From: Thermocrispum agreste DSM 44070
GTDB taxonomy: Bacteria > Actinomycetota > Actinomycetes > Mycobacteriales > Pseudonocardiaceae
Direction of reading: 5' to 3'
NCBI RefSeq assembly: GCF_000427905.1
Contig: NZ_KE386603.1
Coordinates: forward strand, 615,332-679,331
DNA length: 64,000 nt
Shown: one piece after another, positions 25,889 through 35,701 of the stretch
How positions within the stretch are numbered: position 1 is the stretch's first letter
Layout of the letters: every line of letters begins with the position of its first letter
Notes under the pieces: generated by a model
What the model was told of the DNA's origin: nothing
Databases searched by the model: none
The model's input: only the letters and a program-made list of their open reading frames with translations
Translations under genes and position numbers: made by a program

Positions 25889-26608
25889 TCACAGCCGTTC
25901 GGTCAACGCATCCGCCGCGGCCAGCAGATCCGCGGCCCACCGCACGCCGGGTTTGCGCCCGATCCGCTCGATCGGCCCGGAGACCGACACCGCGGCGACC
26001 ACGTTGCCGGTGGAGTCCTTGACCGGAGCGGACACGCTGGCGACGCCGGGCTCGCGCTCGGCGACGCTCTGCGCCCAACCGCGGCGGCGCACCTCCAGCA
26101 GCGTGCGCTCCCCGAACACGGCGTCCGCCAGGATGGCGCGCTGCGTCTGCGGATCCGCCCACGCCGCCAGCACCTTGGCGCCGGACCCGGCCGTCATGGG
26201 CAGCCGGGAGCCGACCGGGACGGTGTCCCGCAGCCCGCTCGGCGGTTCGGCGGTGGCGATGCAGACCCGCTGCATGCCGTCGCGCCGGTAGAGCTGAACG
26301 CTTTCCCCGGTGATGTCGCGCAGCTTGGGCAGCACCGAGCTCGCCGCGTCCAGCAGCGGATCGGTCGACCCGCCCGCCAGCTCGGCCAGCGCGGTGCCCG
26401 GGCGCCACCGGCCGTCCGGGCCGCGGCGCAGCAGGCGATGGGTTTCCAGCCCGACGGCCAGCCGGTGCGCGGTCGCCCGCGGCAGGCCGGTGCGGGCACA
26501 CAGATCGGCCAGGCCGCACGGCTCGGTCGCCACGGCCTGGAGCACGGCGACCGCCTTGTCGAGGACGCCGATGCCGGACGACGGTGCAGTCGAGGTATCC
26601 TGTCCCAC
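25889..26608 (-). CDS. IclR family regulator (NdgR-type), divergent from leuCD
   Basis: 239 residues, GTG start. Winged helix in the first 75 residues ([42 protein letters not shown]), then an IclR effector domain with [12 protein letters not shown] and [26 protein letters not shown]. In Streptomyces the IclR protein next to leuCD is NdgR, which controls branched-chain amino acid genes; in mycobacteria the same position is held by Rv2989. The role here should be control of leuCD and itself from the 59-base shared region. A TAGTAT box six bases before the start indicates a leaderless message. Confidence 0.93.
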   Translation of the reverse strand: MGQDTSTAPSSGIGVLDKAVAVLQAVATEPCGLADLCARTGLPRATAHRLAVGLETHRLLRRGPDGRWRPGTALAELAGGSTDPLLDAASSVLPKLRDITGESVQLYRRDGMQRVCIATAEPPSGLRDTVPVGSRLPMTAGSGAKVLAAWADPQTQRAILADAVFGERTLLEVRRRGWAQSVAEREPGVASVSAPVKDSTGNVVAAVSVSGPIERIGRKPGVRWAADLLAAADALTERL

Positions 26609-26614
26609 AGCGCG

Positions 26615-26620
26615 ATACTA
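26615..26620 (-). promoter_or_regulatory. -10 box of the iclR gene (leaderless)
   Basis: TAGTAT on the minus strand, six bases before the GTG start at 26608. Confidence 0.5.
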
Positions 26621-26630
26621 GCGTCTCGAA

Positions 26631-26648
26631 TATTGGGAAGTCCAGATA
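26631..26648. promoter_or_regulatory. Candidate IclR/NdgR operator
   Basis: TATTGG (26631-26636), five bases, then CCAGATA (26642-26648) form an imperfect palindrome between the divergent iclR and leuC starts. TATTGGGAA and TACTGGGAA also form a direct repeat here. Confidence 0.4.
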
Positions 26649-26667
26649 CTGGGAAATGGGTCCGGCC

Positions 26668-28068
26668 ATGGGTAAGACACTTGCGGAGAAGGTCTGGGAC
26701 GCGCACGTGGTGCGTCGCGGCAAAGGCGCCGAACCGGACCTGCTCTACATCGATTTGCACCTGGTGCACGAGGTGACCAGCCCCCAGGCGTTCGACGGGC
26801 TGCGGCTGGCCGGCCGCAAGGTTCGGCGGCCCGACCTCACCATCGCCACCGAGGACCACAACGTGCCCACGATCGGCATCGAGCTGCCGATCGCCGACCC
26901 CGTCTCCCGTACCCAGGTGGAGACGTTGCGCAAGAACTGCGCGGAGTTCGGCATCCGGCTGCACCCGATGGGTGACGACGAGCAGGGCATCGTGCACGTC
27001 ATGGGCCCGCAGCTCGGCCTCACCCAGCCCGGCATGACCGTGGTGTGCGGCGACTCGCACACCTCGACGCACGGCGCGTTCGGCGCGATGGCGTTCGGTA
27101 TCGGGACTTCCGAAGTGGAGCACGTGCTGGCCACCCAGACGCTGCCGCTGCGCCGGTTCAAGACGATGGCCATCAACGTCAGCGGCAAGCTGCGCCCCGG
27201 CGTGACGGCCAAGGACATCATCCTGGCCATCATCGCCAAGATCGGCACCGGCGGCGGCCAGGGCTACGTGCTGGAGTACCGCGGCGAGGCCATCGAGGCG
27301 CTGTCCATGGAAGCCCGCATGACCATCTGCAACATGTCGATCGAGGCGGGCGCGCGGGCAGGCATGATCGCCCCGGACGAGACGACGTTCGCCTACCTCA
27401 AGGGCCGTCCGCACGCCCCGCAGGGCGCCGAGTGGGACAAGGCGGTGGCGGCCTGGCGCCAGCTGCGCAGCGACGACGACGCGGTGTTCGACGCCGAGGT
27501 CGATCTGAACGCCGACGAGCTGACCCCGTACGTCACCTGGGGCACCAACCCCGGCCAGGGCCTGCCGCTGAGCGAGCGGGTGCCGGACCCGGCGGACTTC
27601 GCCGACGAGACCGAGCGGCTGGCCGCCGAGAAGGCACTGGCCTACATGGACCTCAAGCCGGGAACGCCGCTGCGCGACATCAAGGTGGACACGGTGTTCC
27701 TCGGCTCGTGCACCAACGGGCGGCTGGAGGACCTGCGCGCGGCCGCCGAGGTGCTGGCCGGCCGCAAGGTGGCCGACGGGGTACGGATGCTGGTCGTCCC
27801 CGGCTCCATGCGGGTGCGCAAGGCGGCCGAGGAAGAAGGCCTGGACAAGGTCTTCAAGGAGGCGGGTGCGGAGTGGCGCGCCGCGGGCTGCTCGATGTGC
27901 CTCGGCATGAACCCCGACCAGCTCAAGCCGGGGGAGCGCAGCGCGTCGACGTCGAACCGCAACTTCGAAGGCAGGCAGGGCAAGGGCGGCCGCACCCACC
28001 TGGTGTCGCCGCTGGTCGCCGCGGCGACCGCGGTGCGCGGCACGCTGTCGTCGCCGGAAGACCTGTGA
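26668..28068 (+). CDS. leuC: 3-isopropylmalate dehydratase large subunit
   Basis: 466 residues from ATG 26668, which gives the family-typical [15 protein letters not shown]; an in-frame ATG four codons earlier is less likely. With LeuD it isomerises 2-isopropylmalate to 3-isopropylmalate in leucine synthesis. The aconitase-type [4Fe-4S] cluster ligands are present: GSCTNGR (about 347-353) and [13 protein letters not shown] (about 407-419). Substrate-loop motifs [12 protein letters not shown] and [14 protein letters not shown] are intact. leuD follows after 43 bases as the second gene of the operon. Confidence 0.97.
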   Translation: MGKTLAEKVWDAHVVRRGKGAEPDLLYIDLHLVHEVTSPQAFDGLRLAGRKVRRPDLTIATEDHNVPTIGIELPIADPVSRTQVETLRKNCAEFGIRLHPMGDDEQGIVHVMGPQLGLTQPGMTVVCGDSHTSTHGAFGAMAFGIGTSEVEHVLATQTLPLRRFKTMAINVSGKLRPGVTAKDIILAIIAKIGTGGGQGYVLEYRGEAIEALSMEARMTICNMSIEAGARAGMIAPDETTFAYLKGRPHAPQGAEWDKAVAAWRQLRSDDDAVFDAEVDLNADELTPYVTWGTNPGQGLPLSERVPDPADFADETERLAAEKALAYMDLKPGTPLRDIKVDTVFLGSCTNGRLEDLRAAAEVLAGRKVADGVRMLVVPGSMRVRKAAEEEGLDKVFKEAGAEWRAAGCSMCLGMNPDQLKPGERSASTSNRNFEGRQGKGGRTHLVSPLVAAATAVRGTLSSPEDL

Positions 28069-28111
28069 CGCGCGGGTCCACCACGAGCAGGAGAGGCAGG
28101 CAGAGTCAGAC

Positions 28112-28705
28112 ATGGAGCCGTTCAGCAAGCACACCGGGGTCGGGGTTCCCCTGCGCCGGTCCAACGTGGACACCGACCAGATCATCCCGGCCGTCTACCT
28201 GAAGCGGGTCACCCGCACCGGCTTCGAGGACGGGCTGTTCGCCGCATGGCGCAGCGACGAGACGTTCGTGCTCAACCAGGAGCCGTTCCGCAACGGGTCG
28301 GTGCTGGTCGCCGGTCCGGACTTCGGCACAGGATCGTCGCGCGAGCACGCGGTGTGGGCCCTGATGGACTACGGCTTCCGGGTGGTGATCTCGTCCCGGT
28401 TCGCCGACATCTTCCGCGGCAACGCGGGCAAGCAGGGCCTGCTCACCGCGCAGTGCGAGCAGGCGGACGTCGAGCAGCTGTGGAAGCTGCTGGAGAACGA
28501 GCCGGGCACCGACGTGACGGTCGACCTGAACGAGAAGACCGTCCAGTGCAAGGACTTTTTGACCACGTTCGACATCGACGACTACACCCGCTGGCGGCTG
28601 CTGGAGGGCCTGGACGACATCGCGCTCACCCTCCGGCACTCCGACACCATCGCCGAGTTCGAGGCGTCTCGGCCGTCGTACATGCCGGTCACCACGCCGC
28701 GCTGA
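28112..28705 (+). CDS. leuD: 3-isopropylmalate dehydratase small subunit
   Basis: 197 residues, the swivelling-domain partner of Leu[34 protein letters not shown] and [34 protein letters not shown] are characteristic, including the GSSREHA substrate loop. GGAGAGGCAGG lies about 20 bases upstream. In most actinobacteria hupB (HU-like DNA-binding protein) follows leuD; here it does not. Confidence 0.97.
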   Translation: MEPFSKHTGVGVPLRRSNVDTDQIIPAVYLKRVTRTGFEDGLFAAWRSDETFVLNQEPFRNGSVLVAGPDFGTGSSREHAVWALMDYGFRVVISSRFADIFRGNAGKQGLLTAQCEQADVEQLWKLLENEPGTDVTVDLNEKTVQCKDFLTTFDIDDYTRWRLLEGLDDIALTLRHSDTIAEFEASRPSYMPVTTPR

Positions 28706-28932
28706 CCTGGCGTCCGGGTCCCGGGTAGCGCGGCTCGGGCTTCGGCTGGAGCGGCTCGTGGCTCGGCTGGCGCGGACAGTGGCTCGGGTGGCGCGGACAG
28801 TGGCTCGGGTACTGCGCCGGGAGCACGGTGGAGGGCCTGCGAGCGTGGATGGCGCAGCCGAAGGCTCGGGCAGTGCACTGCTCGGCCGGCAGCAGCCGCC
28901 GCCGACGCGGGCAGGATGTGGCTCATCCCGGC
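28706..28932. other. leuD-mutT1 interval without hupB
   Basis: 227 bases. The expected HU-like protein gene is not present in any frame. The interval contains short tandem repeats (28758-28818) and GC-rich low-complexity sequence with no start signals. Confidence 0.6.
28758..28818 (+). repeat. 21-bp minisatellite, about three copies
   Basis: GTGGCTCGGCTGGCGCGGAC plus A at 28758-28778 is repeated at 28779-28799 with one change (C to G at position 10), and a partial third copy runs from 28800. Looser related sequence precedes it from about 28727. Confidence 0.85.
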
Positions 28933-29868
28933 CTAGCCGTCGATCGGCGGCGGTGGGACGTAGTGCGCCGCCACCAGCCGCGGCGCCGTCCCGTCCTGCG
29001 ATGTCGCGCGCCGGAAGGTCATCACCCATGTCGAGCCCTTCTTGGTCGGGACGTCGGTGAATGCCACGCCGTCCTGTCCGGCGAGCTCGGCCAGCAGGCC
29101 GGGGATCACGCCGCCCTGGCTGCACACCACGGGGGTGCGGCTGGCGGCGGCGATCTGCCGCAGCCGGGCAAGGGCTTCTCGCGGGGACTCCCGGTAGGCG
29201 TCCTCGGACAGCGCCGGCTCGTAGCCGACCTCGACGTCGGCTTCGGCGGCCACCGCGCGCACGGTCTGCACGCAGCGCAGCCGTGGAGCCGCATACACCC
29301 GGTCCGGCCGGAACAGCGACAGCTGCCTGGTCAGCGCCTTCGCCTGGCGTTCACCGTCGGCGGTCAGCGGGCGCAGGTCGTCGTCGCCGTTCCAGTTCTC
29401 CCTGCTGCCCGCCTTCGCGTGCCGGACCAGCAGCAGCGTGGTCGCGTCGGGGCCGAGGCTGCCGAACGCGTTTAGCACCGCGCGGTCGGCGTCGTAGGAC
29501 ACCAGTTCGCGGGCCTGCTCCAGCGTGCACCAGCGCAGCCGGTCGACCTCCTCGTTGGGGGTGAACTCGCCCGCTGTCGCTCGCGCGGCGTAGTAGGCGA
29601 CCACCTTGTGCCCGCCGGCCACCGGATAGCCGACCTGGGTCACGAACGGCCCGAGCGTGCACACGTTGCCGGTCTCCTCGGTGACTTCGCGCGCTGCGGC
29701 CACCGGAGCGGTCTCGCCGTCGTCCAGCTTGCCCTTGGGGAGCGACCAGTCGTCGTAGCGCGGCCGGTGCACCAGCGCCACCTCGCGATCCGTGCCGCGC
29801 GGCCGCCACAGCACCGCCCCGGCAGCCTGGACCGCCCGCTCCGGGTAGGCCACCACCAGTGCGCCCAT
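28933..29868 (-). CDS. mutT1: MutT1-type Nudix hydrolase fused to a histidine phosphatase
   Basis: 311 residues with two domains, as in mycobacterial MutT1. The N-terminal Nudix domain (about 10-135) carries GKLDDGETAPVAAAREVTEETG (46-67), the complete GX5EX7REUXEEXG box. The C-terminal histidine phosphatase domain (about 140-300) begins TLLLVRHAKAGSR with the catalytic RHA motif. MutT1 hydrolyses 8-oxo-(d)GTP, and diadenosine polyphosphates, to limit oxidative mutation. The start lies four bases after the ppk stop, so ppk and mutT1 form an operon, the same order as Rv2984-Rv2985. Confidence 0.94.
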   Translation of the reverse strand: MGALVVAYPERAVQAAGAVLWRPRGTDREVALVHRPRYDDWSLPKGKLDDGETAPVAAAREVTEETGNVCTLGPFVTQVGYPVAGGHKVVAYYAARATAGEFTPNEEVDRLRWCTLEQARELVSYDADRAVLNAFGSLGPDATTLLLVRHAKAGSRENWNGDDDLRPLTADGERQAKALTRQLSLFRPDRVYAAPRLRCVQTVRAVAAEADVEVGYEPALSEDAYRESPREALARLRQIAAASRTPVVCSQGGVIPGLLAELAGQDGVAFTDVPTKKGSTWVMTFRRATSQDGTAPRLVAAHYVPPPPIDG

Positions 29869-29872
29869 CGGG

Positions 29873-32020
29873 TCAGCCGCCTCGGTGCTGGGCGAGCAGT
29901 TCGAACTGGTGGTCGCGCACTTCGGCGTCCGGCGCCGGCGACGGGGTCCATTCCCCGTCCGGTCCGAGCACCCAGCACCGGGTGGCCGGGTGCAGCGCGG
30001 ACTCGAGCACGTCGTCCAGCTGCGCGGTCAGCCGGGCGTCCTGCACCCTGACCAGCACCTCCACCCGGCGGTCGAGGTTGCGGTGCATCATGTCCGCGCT
30101 GCCGATCCAGTACTCGTCCGCGCCGACGAAGTTGATGATGCGCGAGTGCTCCAGGAACCGGCCGAGGATCGAGCGCACCCGGATGTTGTCGCTCAACCCC
30201 GGCACGCCGGGCTTGAGCGCGCAGATCCCGCGCACCACGATGTCCACCGGCACCCCGGCCTGCGACGCCCGGTACAGCGCGTCGATGATCTGCTCGTCGA
30301 CCAGCGCGTTGAGCTTGAGCCGGATACCTGCCTGCTTGCCCTGCCCGGCCAGGTCGATCTCCCGCCGGATCCGCTCCAGGATGCCGCGCCGGATGCCGTG
30401 CGGCGCGGTGAGGATGGTGCGGTAGCTGACCTGCCGGGAGTAGCCGGTGAGCACGTTGAACAGGTCGGTCAGATCGGACCCGACGTCGTCGTCGGCGGTC
30501 AGCAGCCCGATGTCCTCGTAGAACCGCGCGGTCTTGGGGTTGTAGTTGCCGGTGCCGATGTGGCAGTAGCGACGGATCCGGTTGCCCTCCTGCCGGACCA
30601 CCATGGCGATCTTGCAGTGCGTCTTCAGCCCGACCAGACCGTAGACCACGTGCACCCCGGCGCGCTCCAGCGTGCGGGCCCACGCGATGTTGGCCTGCTC
30701 GTCGAACCGGGCTTTGATCTCCACCAGCGCGACCACCTGCTTGCCTTCCTCGGCCGCGTCGATCAGCGCGTTGACGATCGGCGAGTCACCCGACGTGCGA
30801 TACAGCGTCTGCTTGATCGCCAGCACCTTCGGGTCGGTGGCCGCCTGCTCGATGAATCGCTGCACGCTGGTGGAGAACGAGTCGTACGGGTGGTGCACCA
30901 GCACGTCGCCCTCCCGCAGCGTGGAGAACACGCTGCGCGGCGTCTCCCGCTCGGCGAACGCCGGGTGGGTGGCGGGCACGAACGGCGGGTACTTCAGGTC
31001 CGGCCGGTCCAGATCCGCCAGCTGGAACAGGCACGACATGTCGATCAGCCCGGGCACCGAGACCACGTCGTGCGGATCCACCTCCAGCTCGCGCAGCAGC
31101 AGCTCGAGCATGTGATCGCTCATGTCCTGCTCGATCTCCAGCCGCACCGGCGGGCCGAACCGGCGCTGGGCCAGCTCGCGCTCCAGCGCCTGCAGCAGGT
31201 CCTCGTCGCGGTCCTCCTCCACCTCGAAGTCGGCGTTGCGGGTGACCCGGAAGACGTGGTGCTCGATCACCTTCATGCCGGTGAACAGGTCGTCCAGGTG
31301 CGCCGCGATGAGCTCTTCCAGCGGCAGGAACGTGGCGTTCGGCCGGTTGTCGGGGTCCAGCCGGATCAGCCGCGGCACGTTGTTGGGCACCTTGACGCGA
31401 GCGAACCGTTCGATGCCGCTTTCCGGGTCGGCGACCGTGACGGCCAGGTTGAGCGACAACCCGGAGATGTACGGGAACGGGTGCGCCGGGTCCACCGCCA
31501 GCGGCGTCAGCAGCGGGAAGATGTTGTCGCTGAAGTACCGGGACAGCCGGGCGCGGTCGTCGGCGGTGAGATCGACCCAGCGCACGAACCGGATGCCCGC
31601 GCTCTCCAGTGCAGGACGCACTTGCTCCCTGAACACCGCGGTCTGGCGCGCCACCAACTCCTGGTTGCGCTTGGAGATGTAGGTGAGCTGTTCCCTCGGC
31701 GACAGCCCGTCCGCGCTGCGCACGTTCAGCCCGGTCTCGTCGCGCCGCTTCAACCCGGCGACGCGCACCATGTAGAACTCGTCCAGGTTGGTGGCGAAGA
31801 TGGCCAGGAATTTCGCCCGTTCCAGCAGCGGCTGCGACTCGTCCTCGGCGAACGCCAGCACCCGGGCGTTGAAGTCCAGCCAGGACATCTCCCGGTTCAG
31901 GTACCGGTCGTCCGGCAGCTCGGTCGCTCGCTGCGCCGGGGTGACCGCCGGGGGAGCCGCGAGGCCGTGCGAGGGCGCGCGGTCCTGCTCGTCGGCCGGA
32001 GCTCGCGTCACTTCACTCAC
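29873..32020 (-). CDS. ppk1: Polyphosphate kinase 1
   Basis: About 715 residues; reversible synthesis of inorganic polyphosphate from ATP. Domain order: N (from [26 protein letters not shown]), head, C1 and C2 catalytic domains. [10 protein letters not shown] and [24 protein letters not shown] carry the catalytic histidine region and the PPK1 signature; [32 protein letters not shown]-like sequence is the second active-site half. The exact start is uncertain: GTG at 32020 is chosen because the longer frame needs a TTG; GTG at 32011 is an alternative. Co-transcribed with mutT1. Confidence 0.94.
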   Translation of the reverse strand: MSEVTRAPADEQDRAPSHGLAAPPAVTPAQRATELPDDRYLNREMSWLDFNARVLAFAEDESQPLLERAKFLAIFATNLDEFYMVRVAGLKRRDETGLNVRSADGLSPREQLTYISKRNQELVARQTAVFREQVRPALESAGIRFVRWVDLTADDRARLSRYFSDNIFPLLTPLAVDPAHPFPYISGLSLNLAVTVADPESGIERFARVKVPNNVPRLIRLDPDNRPNATFLPLEELIAAHLDDLFTGMKVIEHHVFRVTRNADFEVEEDRDEDLLQALERELAQRRFGPPVRLEIEQDMSDHMLELLLRELEVDPHDVVSVPGLIDMSCLFQLADLDRPDLKYPPFVPATHPAFAERETPRSVFSTLREGDVLVHHPYDSFSTSVQRFIEQAATDPKVLAIKQTLYRTSGDSPIVNALIDAAEEGKQVVALVEIKARFDEQANIAWARTLERAGVHVVYGLVGLKTHCKIAMVVRQEGNRIRRYCHIGTGNYNPKTARFYEDIGLLTADDDVGSDLTDLFNVLTGYSRQVSYRTILTAPHGIRRGILERIRREIDLAGQGKQAGIRLKLNALVDEQIIDALYRASQAGVPVDIVVRGICALKPGVPGLSDNIRVRSILGRFLEHSRIINFVGADEYWIGSADMMHRNLDRRVEVLVRVQDARLTAQLDDVLESALHPATRCWVLGPDGEWTPSPAPDAEVRDHQFELLAQHRGG

Positions 32021-32158
32021 ACCGTCATTGTTCCGCAACGCGGGCGGCCCTGGGGCGAACAGCAGGTGAACGAGCTGTTCCGCGCACCACGGGGTCGCTT
32101 CGGCTGCCAGTGCCGGGCGAGGCCGCGTCGCGGCCGGGAATCCGCTGAATGCCGGGGG

Positions 32159-32797
32159 TCAGCACGCCCGGGTGCGGGTCTGCAGAGCCGCCCGCGTGTG
32201 CTCGCCGACACCCAGCAGCTGGACGTGAGCAAGATCATCCGGAGTGTCCACGTCCGCCCGCAATGTCGGCACCGTCAGTTCGACCGGCGCCGCGCCGGAC
32301 TCGGTGTGCGCCCTGGCCGAGCCCGGCCCGAAGTGCGGATCGAGCTCGCCGGCGGGGGCGGACAGCAACAACGTCGTCCCGGTGCCTGCCCGGTCGGCGC
32401 AGAACGCACGGCGGGCACCGGAGGCGGCGATGGCGGCGGCCAGGTCGTCGGGACGCAGCGCGGGGAGATCGGCCTGCAGGGCGCCGACGACGCAGTCCGG
32501 GTCCTCCGCACGCACCTGGCGTGCGACATGACGCAAGCCGGCGTTGAGGCCCGACTCGCCCCCGTCGAACACCACCTCCGCGCCGAGTTCGCGCAGCGCG
32601 CCGAGCTCGGTGGGGTCGGCCGCGGCAACCAGCACCCGGCGGACCGCGGGGGTGGCCAGCGCGGCCGCGACGGTGTCCATCGCCATGGCCAGGGCGAGGG
32701 CGGACCGCAGCTCGCCGCTCCCGGCCCGCTCGGCGAGCCGGGATTTCGCCGCGGTCAGCCGCTTCAGCGGGACCACCAGGTTCACAGCCACTGCCAC
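32159..32797 (-). CDS. cofC: 2-phospho-L-lactate/phosphoenolpyruvate guanylyltransferase
   Basis: 212 residues, GTG start (a second GTG two codons later is possible). A CofC/FbiD NTP-transferase fold: NLVVPLKRLTAAKSRLAE is the nucleotide-binding start, ALQADLPALRPDDL the metal-binding DLP region, ADRAGTGTTLLL the acceptor site, and LRADVDTPDDL the last conserved motif. In mycobacteria FbiD joins GTP with phosphoenolpyruvate to make the precursor that FbiA attaches to Fo, early in coenzyme F420 synthesis. It is divergent from plsC across 52 bases. The order matches Rv2983. Confidence 0.94.
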   Translation of the reverse strand: MAVAVNLVVPLKRLTAAKSRLAERAGSGELRSALALAMAMDTVAAALATPAVRRVLVAAADPTELGALRELGAEVVFDGGESGLNAGLRHVARQVRAEDPDCVVGALQADLPALRPDDLAAAIAASGARRAFCADRAGTGTTLLLSAPAGELDPHFGPGSARAHTESGAAPVELTVPTLRADVDTPDDLAHVQLLGVGEHTRAALQTRTRAC

Positions 32798-32849
32798 GCA
32801 GTTATCTTCGCTGATAGCGTCGGCAACCGAGTCGCGAGGAGGGGCTGCG

Positions 32850-33590
32850 GTGGTAGAGCGGGAGAAGGGCGGCCCGTGGGTGGCCGCGTTGGCGTCGGTG
32901 TTCTATCCCCTGACTTACCTGGCCCGGACCGAGGCGCAGCACGCGGAGCGGATACCGCGCACCGGCGGGGCGGTGATCGCGATGAACCACATCTCGCACG
33001 CCGACCCGGTCTTCGACGCGGTGTTCATCCACAAGCAGGGCCGGGTGCCGCGCTTTCTGGCCAAGGCCAGCGTGATGACCGCGCCGGTCTTCGGCCGCAT
33101 GGCGCGTGGCGCCGGCTCCATTCCCGTCTACCGCGGCACGTCCCAGGCCAAGGACGCGCTGCGGGAAGCCCACCAGGCCCTGCGCGACGGCAAGGTGATC
33201 GTGATCTACCCGGAAGGGACCATCACCAAGGACCCGCTCGGGTGGCCGAAGAACTCCTACCCGGGCGTGGCCAAGCTCGCCCTGGCCAACGACGTGCCGG
33301 TCGTCCCGATCGCCAGGTGGGGCACCCGGGACCTGCTCGACCTGTACCACAAGAAGATCCGGCCGTTCCCGCGCAAGACGGTGAAGTACCTGGTCGGCGA
33401 GCCGGTCGACCTGTCGGCGTTCAAGGGCCAGGAACCCACGCCGGAGCTGCACCAGAAGGCGACCGAGTTCATCATGGCCGAGGTCACCCGGCTGCTCGGT
33501 CAGCTGCGCGGGGAGCAGCCGCCCCCGCACGCGGGCAAGGACACCCACGGCGAGGACACCCAGGCCGACGGCAAGGGCGCCCATGGCTGA
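32850..33590 (+). CDS. plsC: 1-acyl-sn-glycerol-3-phosphate acyltransferase
   Basis: 246 residues, GTG 32850 preceded by AGGAGGGG. An acyltransferase that adds the second acyl chain to lysophosphatidic acid at the membrane. Catalytic HX4D is NHISHADP (His47, Asp52); GSIPVYRG and [12 protein letters not shown] are the glycerol-phosphate binding motifs. The C terminus is a His/Gly/Asp-rich tail (residues 220-246). Eight bases overlap gpsA, so the two are translationally coupled. GpsA makes the glycerol-3-phosphate that starts the same pathway. Confidence 0.93.
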   Translation: MVEREKGGPWVAALASVFYPLTYLARTEAQHAERIPRTGGAVIAMNHISHADPVFDAVFIHKQGRVPRFLAKASVMTAPVFGRMARGAGSIPVYRGTSQAKDALREAHQALRDGKVIVIYPEGTITKDPLGWPKNSYPGVAKLALANDVPVVPIARWGTRDLLDLYHKKIRPFPRKTVKYLVGEPVDLSAFKGQEPTPELHQKATEFIMAEVTRLLGQLRGEQPPPHAGKDTHGEDTQADGKGAHG

Positions 33591-34602
33591 GCCCGTTCCG
33601 CAGCGCATCGCCGTGCTCGGTGCAGGCTCGTGGGGCACGACGTTCGCCAAAGTGCTCGCCGACGCGGGCCGGGACGTGGTGCTGTGGGCGCGGCGCAAGG
33701 AAGTGGCCGACGAGATCACCGAGCAGCACACCAACGCGGCGTACTTGCCGAACATCACGCTGCCCGAGCGGCTGACCGCCACCTCGGACGCGGCCGAGGC
33801 GCTGGCCGGGGCCGAGGCGGTGGTGCTCGCGGTGCCCAGCCAGTCGCTACGGGAGAACCTGACCCGTTGGCGGACGCTGCTGCCCGACGGGGTGCCGCTG
33901 GTCAGCCTGGCCAAGGGTGTGGAGCTCGGCACGCTCAAGCGGATGAGCGAAGTGATCGTGGACGTCACCGGCGTGCCGCAGGACCACGTCGTGGTGGTGT
34001 CCGGGCCGAATTTGGCGCTGCCCATCGCCCAGGGCGAGCCCGCGGCGACCGTGGTGGCCTGCGCCGACCACGACCGGGCCGTGGCGATCCAGAAGGCCTG
34101 CATGGGCGGCACGTTCCGGGTCTACACCAACACCGACGTGGTGGGCTGCGAACTGGGCGGTGCGGGCAAGAACGTCATCGCGCTCAGCTGCGGGATGGCG
34201 GCCGGGCTCGGCTACGGCGCGAACACCATGGCCACGCTGATCACTCGTGGCCTGGCCGAGATCGTGCGGCTGGGCGTGAAGCTCGGCGCGGATCCGCTGA
34301 CGTTCGCCGGCCTGGCCGGCCTCGGCGACCTGGTGGCGACCTGCACGTCTCCGCTGTCGCGCAACCGGACCTTCGGTGAACGCCTGGCCAGGGGCGAGAC
34401 GCTGGAGGAAGCGCAGCGGCACGCCGGTGGTCAGGTGGCCGAGGGCGTGAAGTCCTGCTCGTCGATCCTCGCCCTGGCGCGCAGGCACGGCGTGGAGATG
34501 CCGCTGACCGAGGGCGTGCACCAGGTGTGCCACGACGGCAAGGACCCGGCGGAACTGGCCGCCGAGCTGCTGGGCAGGGCGCGCAAGTCGGAGTGGGACT
34601 GA
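33583..34602 (+). CDS. gpsA: NAD(P)+-dependent glycerol-3-phosphate dehydrogenase
   Basis: 339 residues, cytosolic; reduces dihydroxyacetone phosphate to sn-glycerol-3-phosphate for phospholipid synthesis. The Rossmann start [22 protein letters not shown] is complete, as are [38 protein letters not shown] with the catalytic Lys, and [22 protein letters not shown] in the helical domain. Length is normal. In mycobacteria ddl follows; here cdo and a mocR pair are inserted in between. Confidence 0.96.
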   Translation: MAEPVPQRIAVLGAGSWGTTFAKVLADAGRDVVLWARRKEVADEITEQHTNAAYLPNITLPERLTATSDAAEALAGAEAVVLAVPSQSLRENLTRWRTLLPDGVPLVSLAKGVELGTLKRMSEVIVDVTGVPQDHVVVVSGPNLALPIAQGEPAATVVACADHDRAVAIQKACMGGTFRVYTNTDVVGCELGGAGKNVIALSCGMAAGLGYGANTMATLITRGLAEIVRLGVKLGADPLTFAGLAGLGDLVATCTSPLSRNRTFGERLARGETLEEAQRHAGGQVAEGVKSCSSILALARRHGVEMPLTEGVHQVCHDGKDPAELAAELLGRARKSEWD

Positions 34603-35082
34603 ATCCTCAGCGCGACGGTGCACCGCGACGTCGGGACTGGGCATGGACGACGGCCGGCAGTCGCCGCGGCATCATCGCGCCCGGTGGCAGCCGAACCGCT
34701 CGTAACCGAACCCCATCGCAACCCCCACCCTCCCTGGGGGGCGACCCCGGCTCGAGTCTAGTGCCTGTGCAGCCGACGGATAACGGCTCGTCAGCACACC
34801 TGTGGACGACTCGGAGCTGTGGATCAGGCGCCGCACGCGTGGATCGGCTGCCGGTACCACAGACCCGGCTCGGGGCCGCCAGATGCGCGTCCCGAGCACT
34901 CACCTCGGCTCAGGCGCCGCCAGGCAGAGCCGCACGTTGCGCCGTTGCGGCGTGCTGCACAACGCACTGCTCCTGCTGTCGTAGGGACAGCGGGGACCGA
35001 AGTCAACACTTCCGGGGGCTTCCGGCCTCGCATCGTGAGATCCGGTTGACCGGCTCTTCGGCGGCTTGATTGGGTGTGCGGC
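34603..35082. other. gpsA-cdo interval
   Basis: 480 bases with no supportable gene. It contains two TGTGGA words (34802 and 34817) that resemble degenerate DnaA boxes, and many short GC-rich inverted segments, but no terminator with a T-run. The last part before 35083 should contain the promoter of the cysteine leader; TTGATT at 35068 is a weak candidate -10. Confidence 0.4.
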
Positions 35083-35154
35083 ATGAACCAGCGCAGGACC
35101 TGGCCGCGTATGTCGATGTGCGTGTGCGCCGCGCTGTGTTGTTGCTGCCGGTAG
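35083..35154 (+). CDS. Cysteine-rich leader peptide upstream of cysteine dioxygenase
   Basis: A 23-codon ORF (ATG 35083, TAG 35152-35154) ends in MSMCVCAALCCCCR: six Cys codons, four of them in a row just before the stop. A second in-frame ATG at 35110 gives only these 14 residues. No Shine-Dalgarno precedes 35083, so it may be leaderless. It lies 44 bases before the cysteine dioxygenase start. Poly-Cys upstream ORFs that sense Cys-tRNA through ribosome stalling or translational coupling are known in mycobacteria and other actinobacteria; this fits the pattern and should couple dioxygenase expression to cysteine supply. That the control works this way here is inference. Confidence 0.7.
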   Translation: MNQRRTWPRMSMCVCAALCCCCR

Positions 35155-35198
35155 ACCGCAACGTTCCGGTTCACCAGGCAGTCCGAGTGAGGAAGCTG

Positions 35199-35687
35199 AT
35201 GTTCGCCGTCCCTGTCAATACCGTTGCCGCTCAGGAAAAGTCCGCCCTCCGCCACCCCGCCCGGGTAGCCGTGGCCTACGCCGCGTCCCGCGACCGGTGG
35301 CGCCACCTGCTCCGCTACGACGCCGACGAACGGTACGCGGTGCTGATCGACCGCACCGACACCGACGAGATCTGGCTGATGAGCTGGCTGCCGGGGCAAG
35401 GCGCACCACGCCACGACCACGGCGACACCAGCGGCGCCTTCACCGTGGTGCACGGCGAGCTGACCGAGGTCGTGCTCCGGCGCAACGCCGTGCAGGACGC
35501 CCCGCCGGAGATCAACGTGCTCCGCTCGGGCCAGACCCGCGCGTTCGGCCCCGGATACGCCCACCAGGTCAGTAACAAAGGCGTCGACCCCGCGGTGAGC
35601 ATCCACGTCTACCGCTACGGCGGGCGGACGATCCGCCCTTACCCCGCGGATGCGGCCGCGGCCCGGGCCGACGGAGCGGCAGGCTGA
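35199..35687 (+). CDS. cdo: Cysteine dioxygenase family protein
   Basis: 162 residues, a cupin-fold mononuclear iron enzyme that oxidises cysteine to cysteine sulfinate. The start ATG follows GAGGAA at six bases. The three-histidine iron site is visible: GAPRHDHGDTSGAFTVV (His72, His74) and YAHQVSNKG (His122). LSWLPGQ-type and HGELTE segments agree with bacterial CDO. No rhodanese gene, a frequent partner, is adjacent. The Cys-rich leader ORF just upstream supports a role in cysteine homeostasis. A 3-mercaptopropionate dioxygenase-like specificity cannot be excluded. Confidence 0.88.
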   Translation: MFAVPVNTVAAQEKSALRHPARVAVAYAASRDRWRHLLRYDADERYAVLIDRTDTDEIWLMSWLPGQGAPRHDHGDTSGAFTVVHGELTEVVLRRNAVQDAPPEINVLRSGQTRAFGPGYAHQVSNKGVDPAVSIHVYRYGGRTIRPYPADAAAARADGAAG

Positions 35688-35701
35688 GCGGGCCCGTTGC
35701 G

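Noticed and set aside
34800-34830. Pair of TGTGGA words resembling DnaA boxes
   Set aside because: Only two degenerate matches (TGTGGACGA, TGTGGATCA), with no A/T-rich unwinding element and none of dnaA, dnaN or gyrB nearby. Not an origin.
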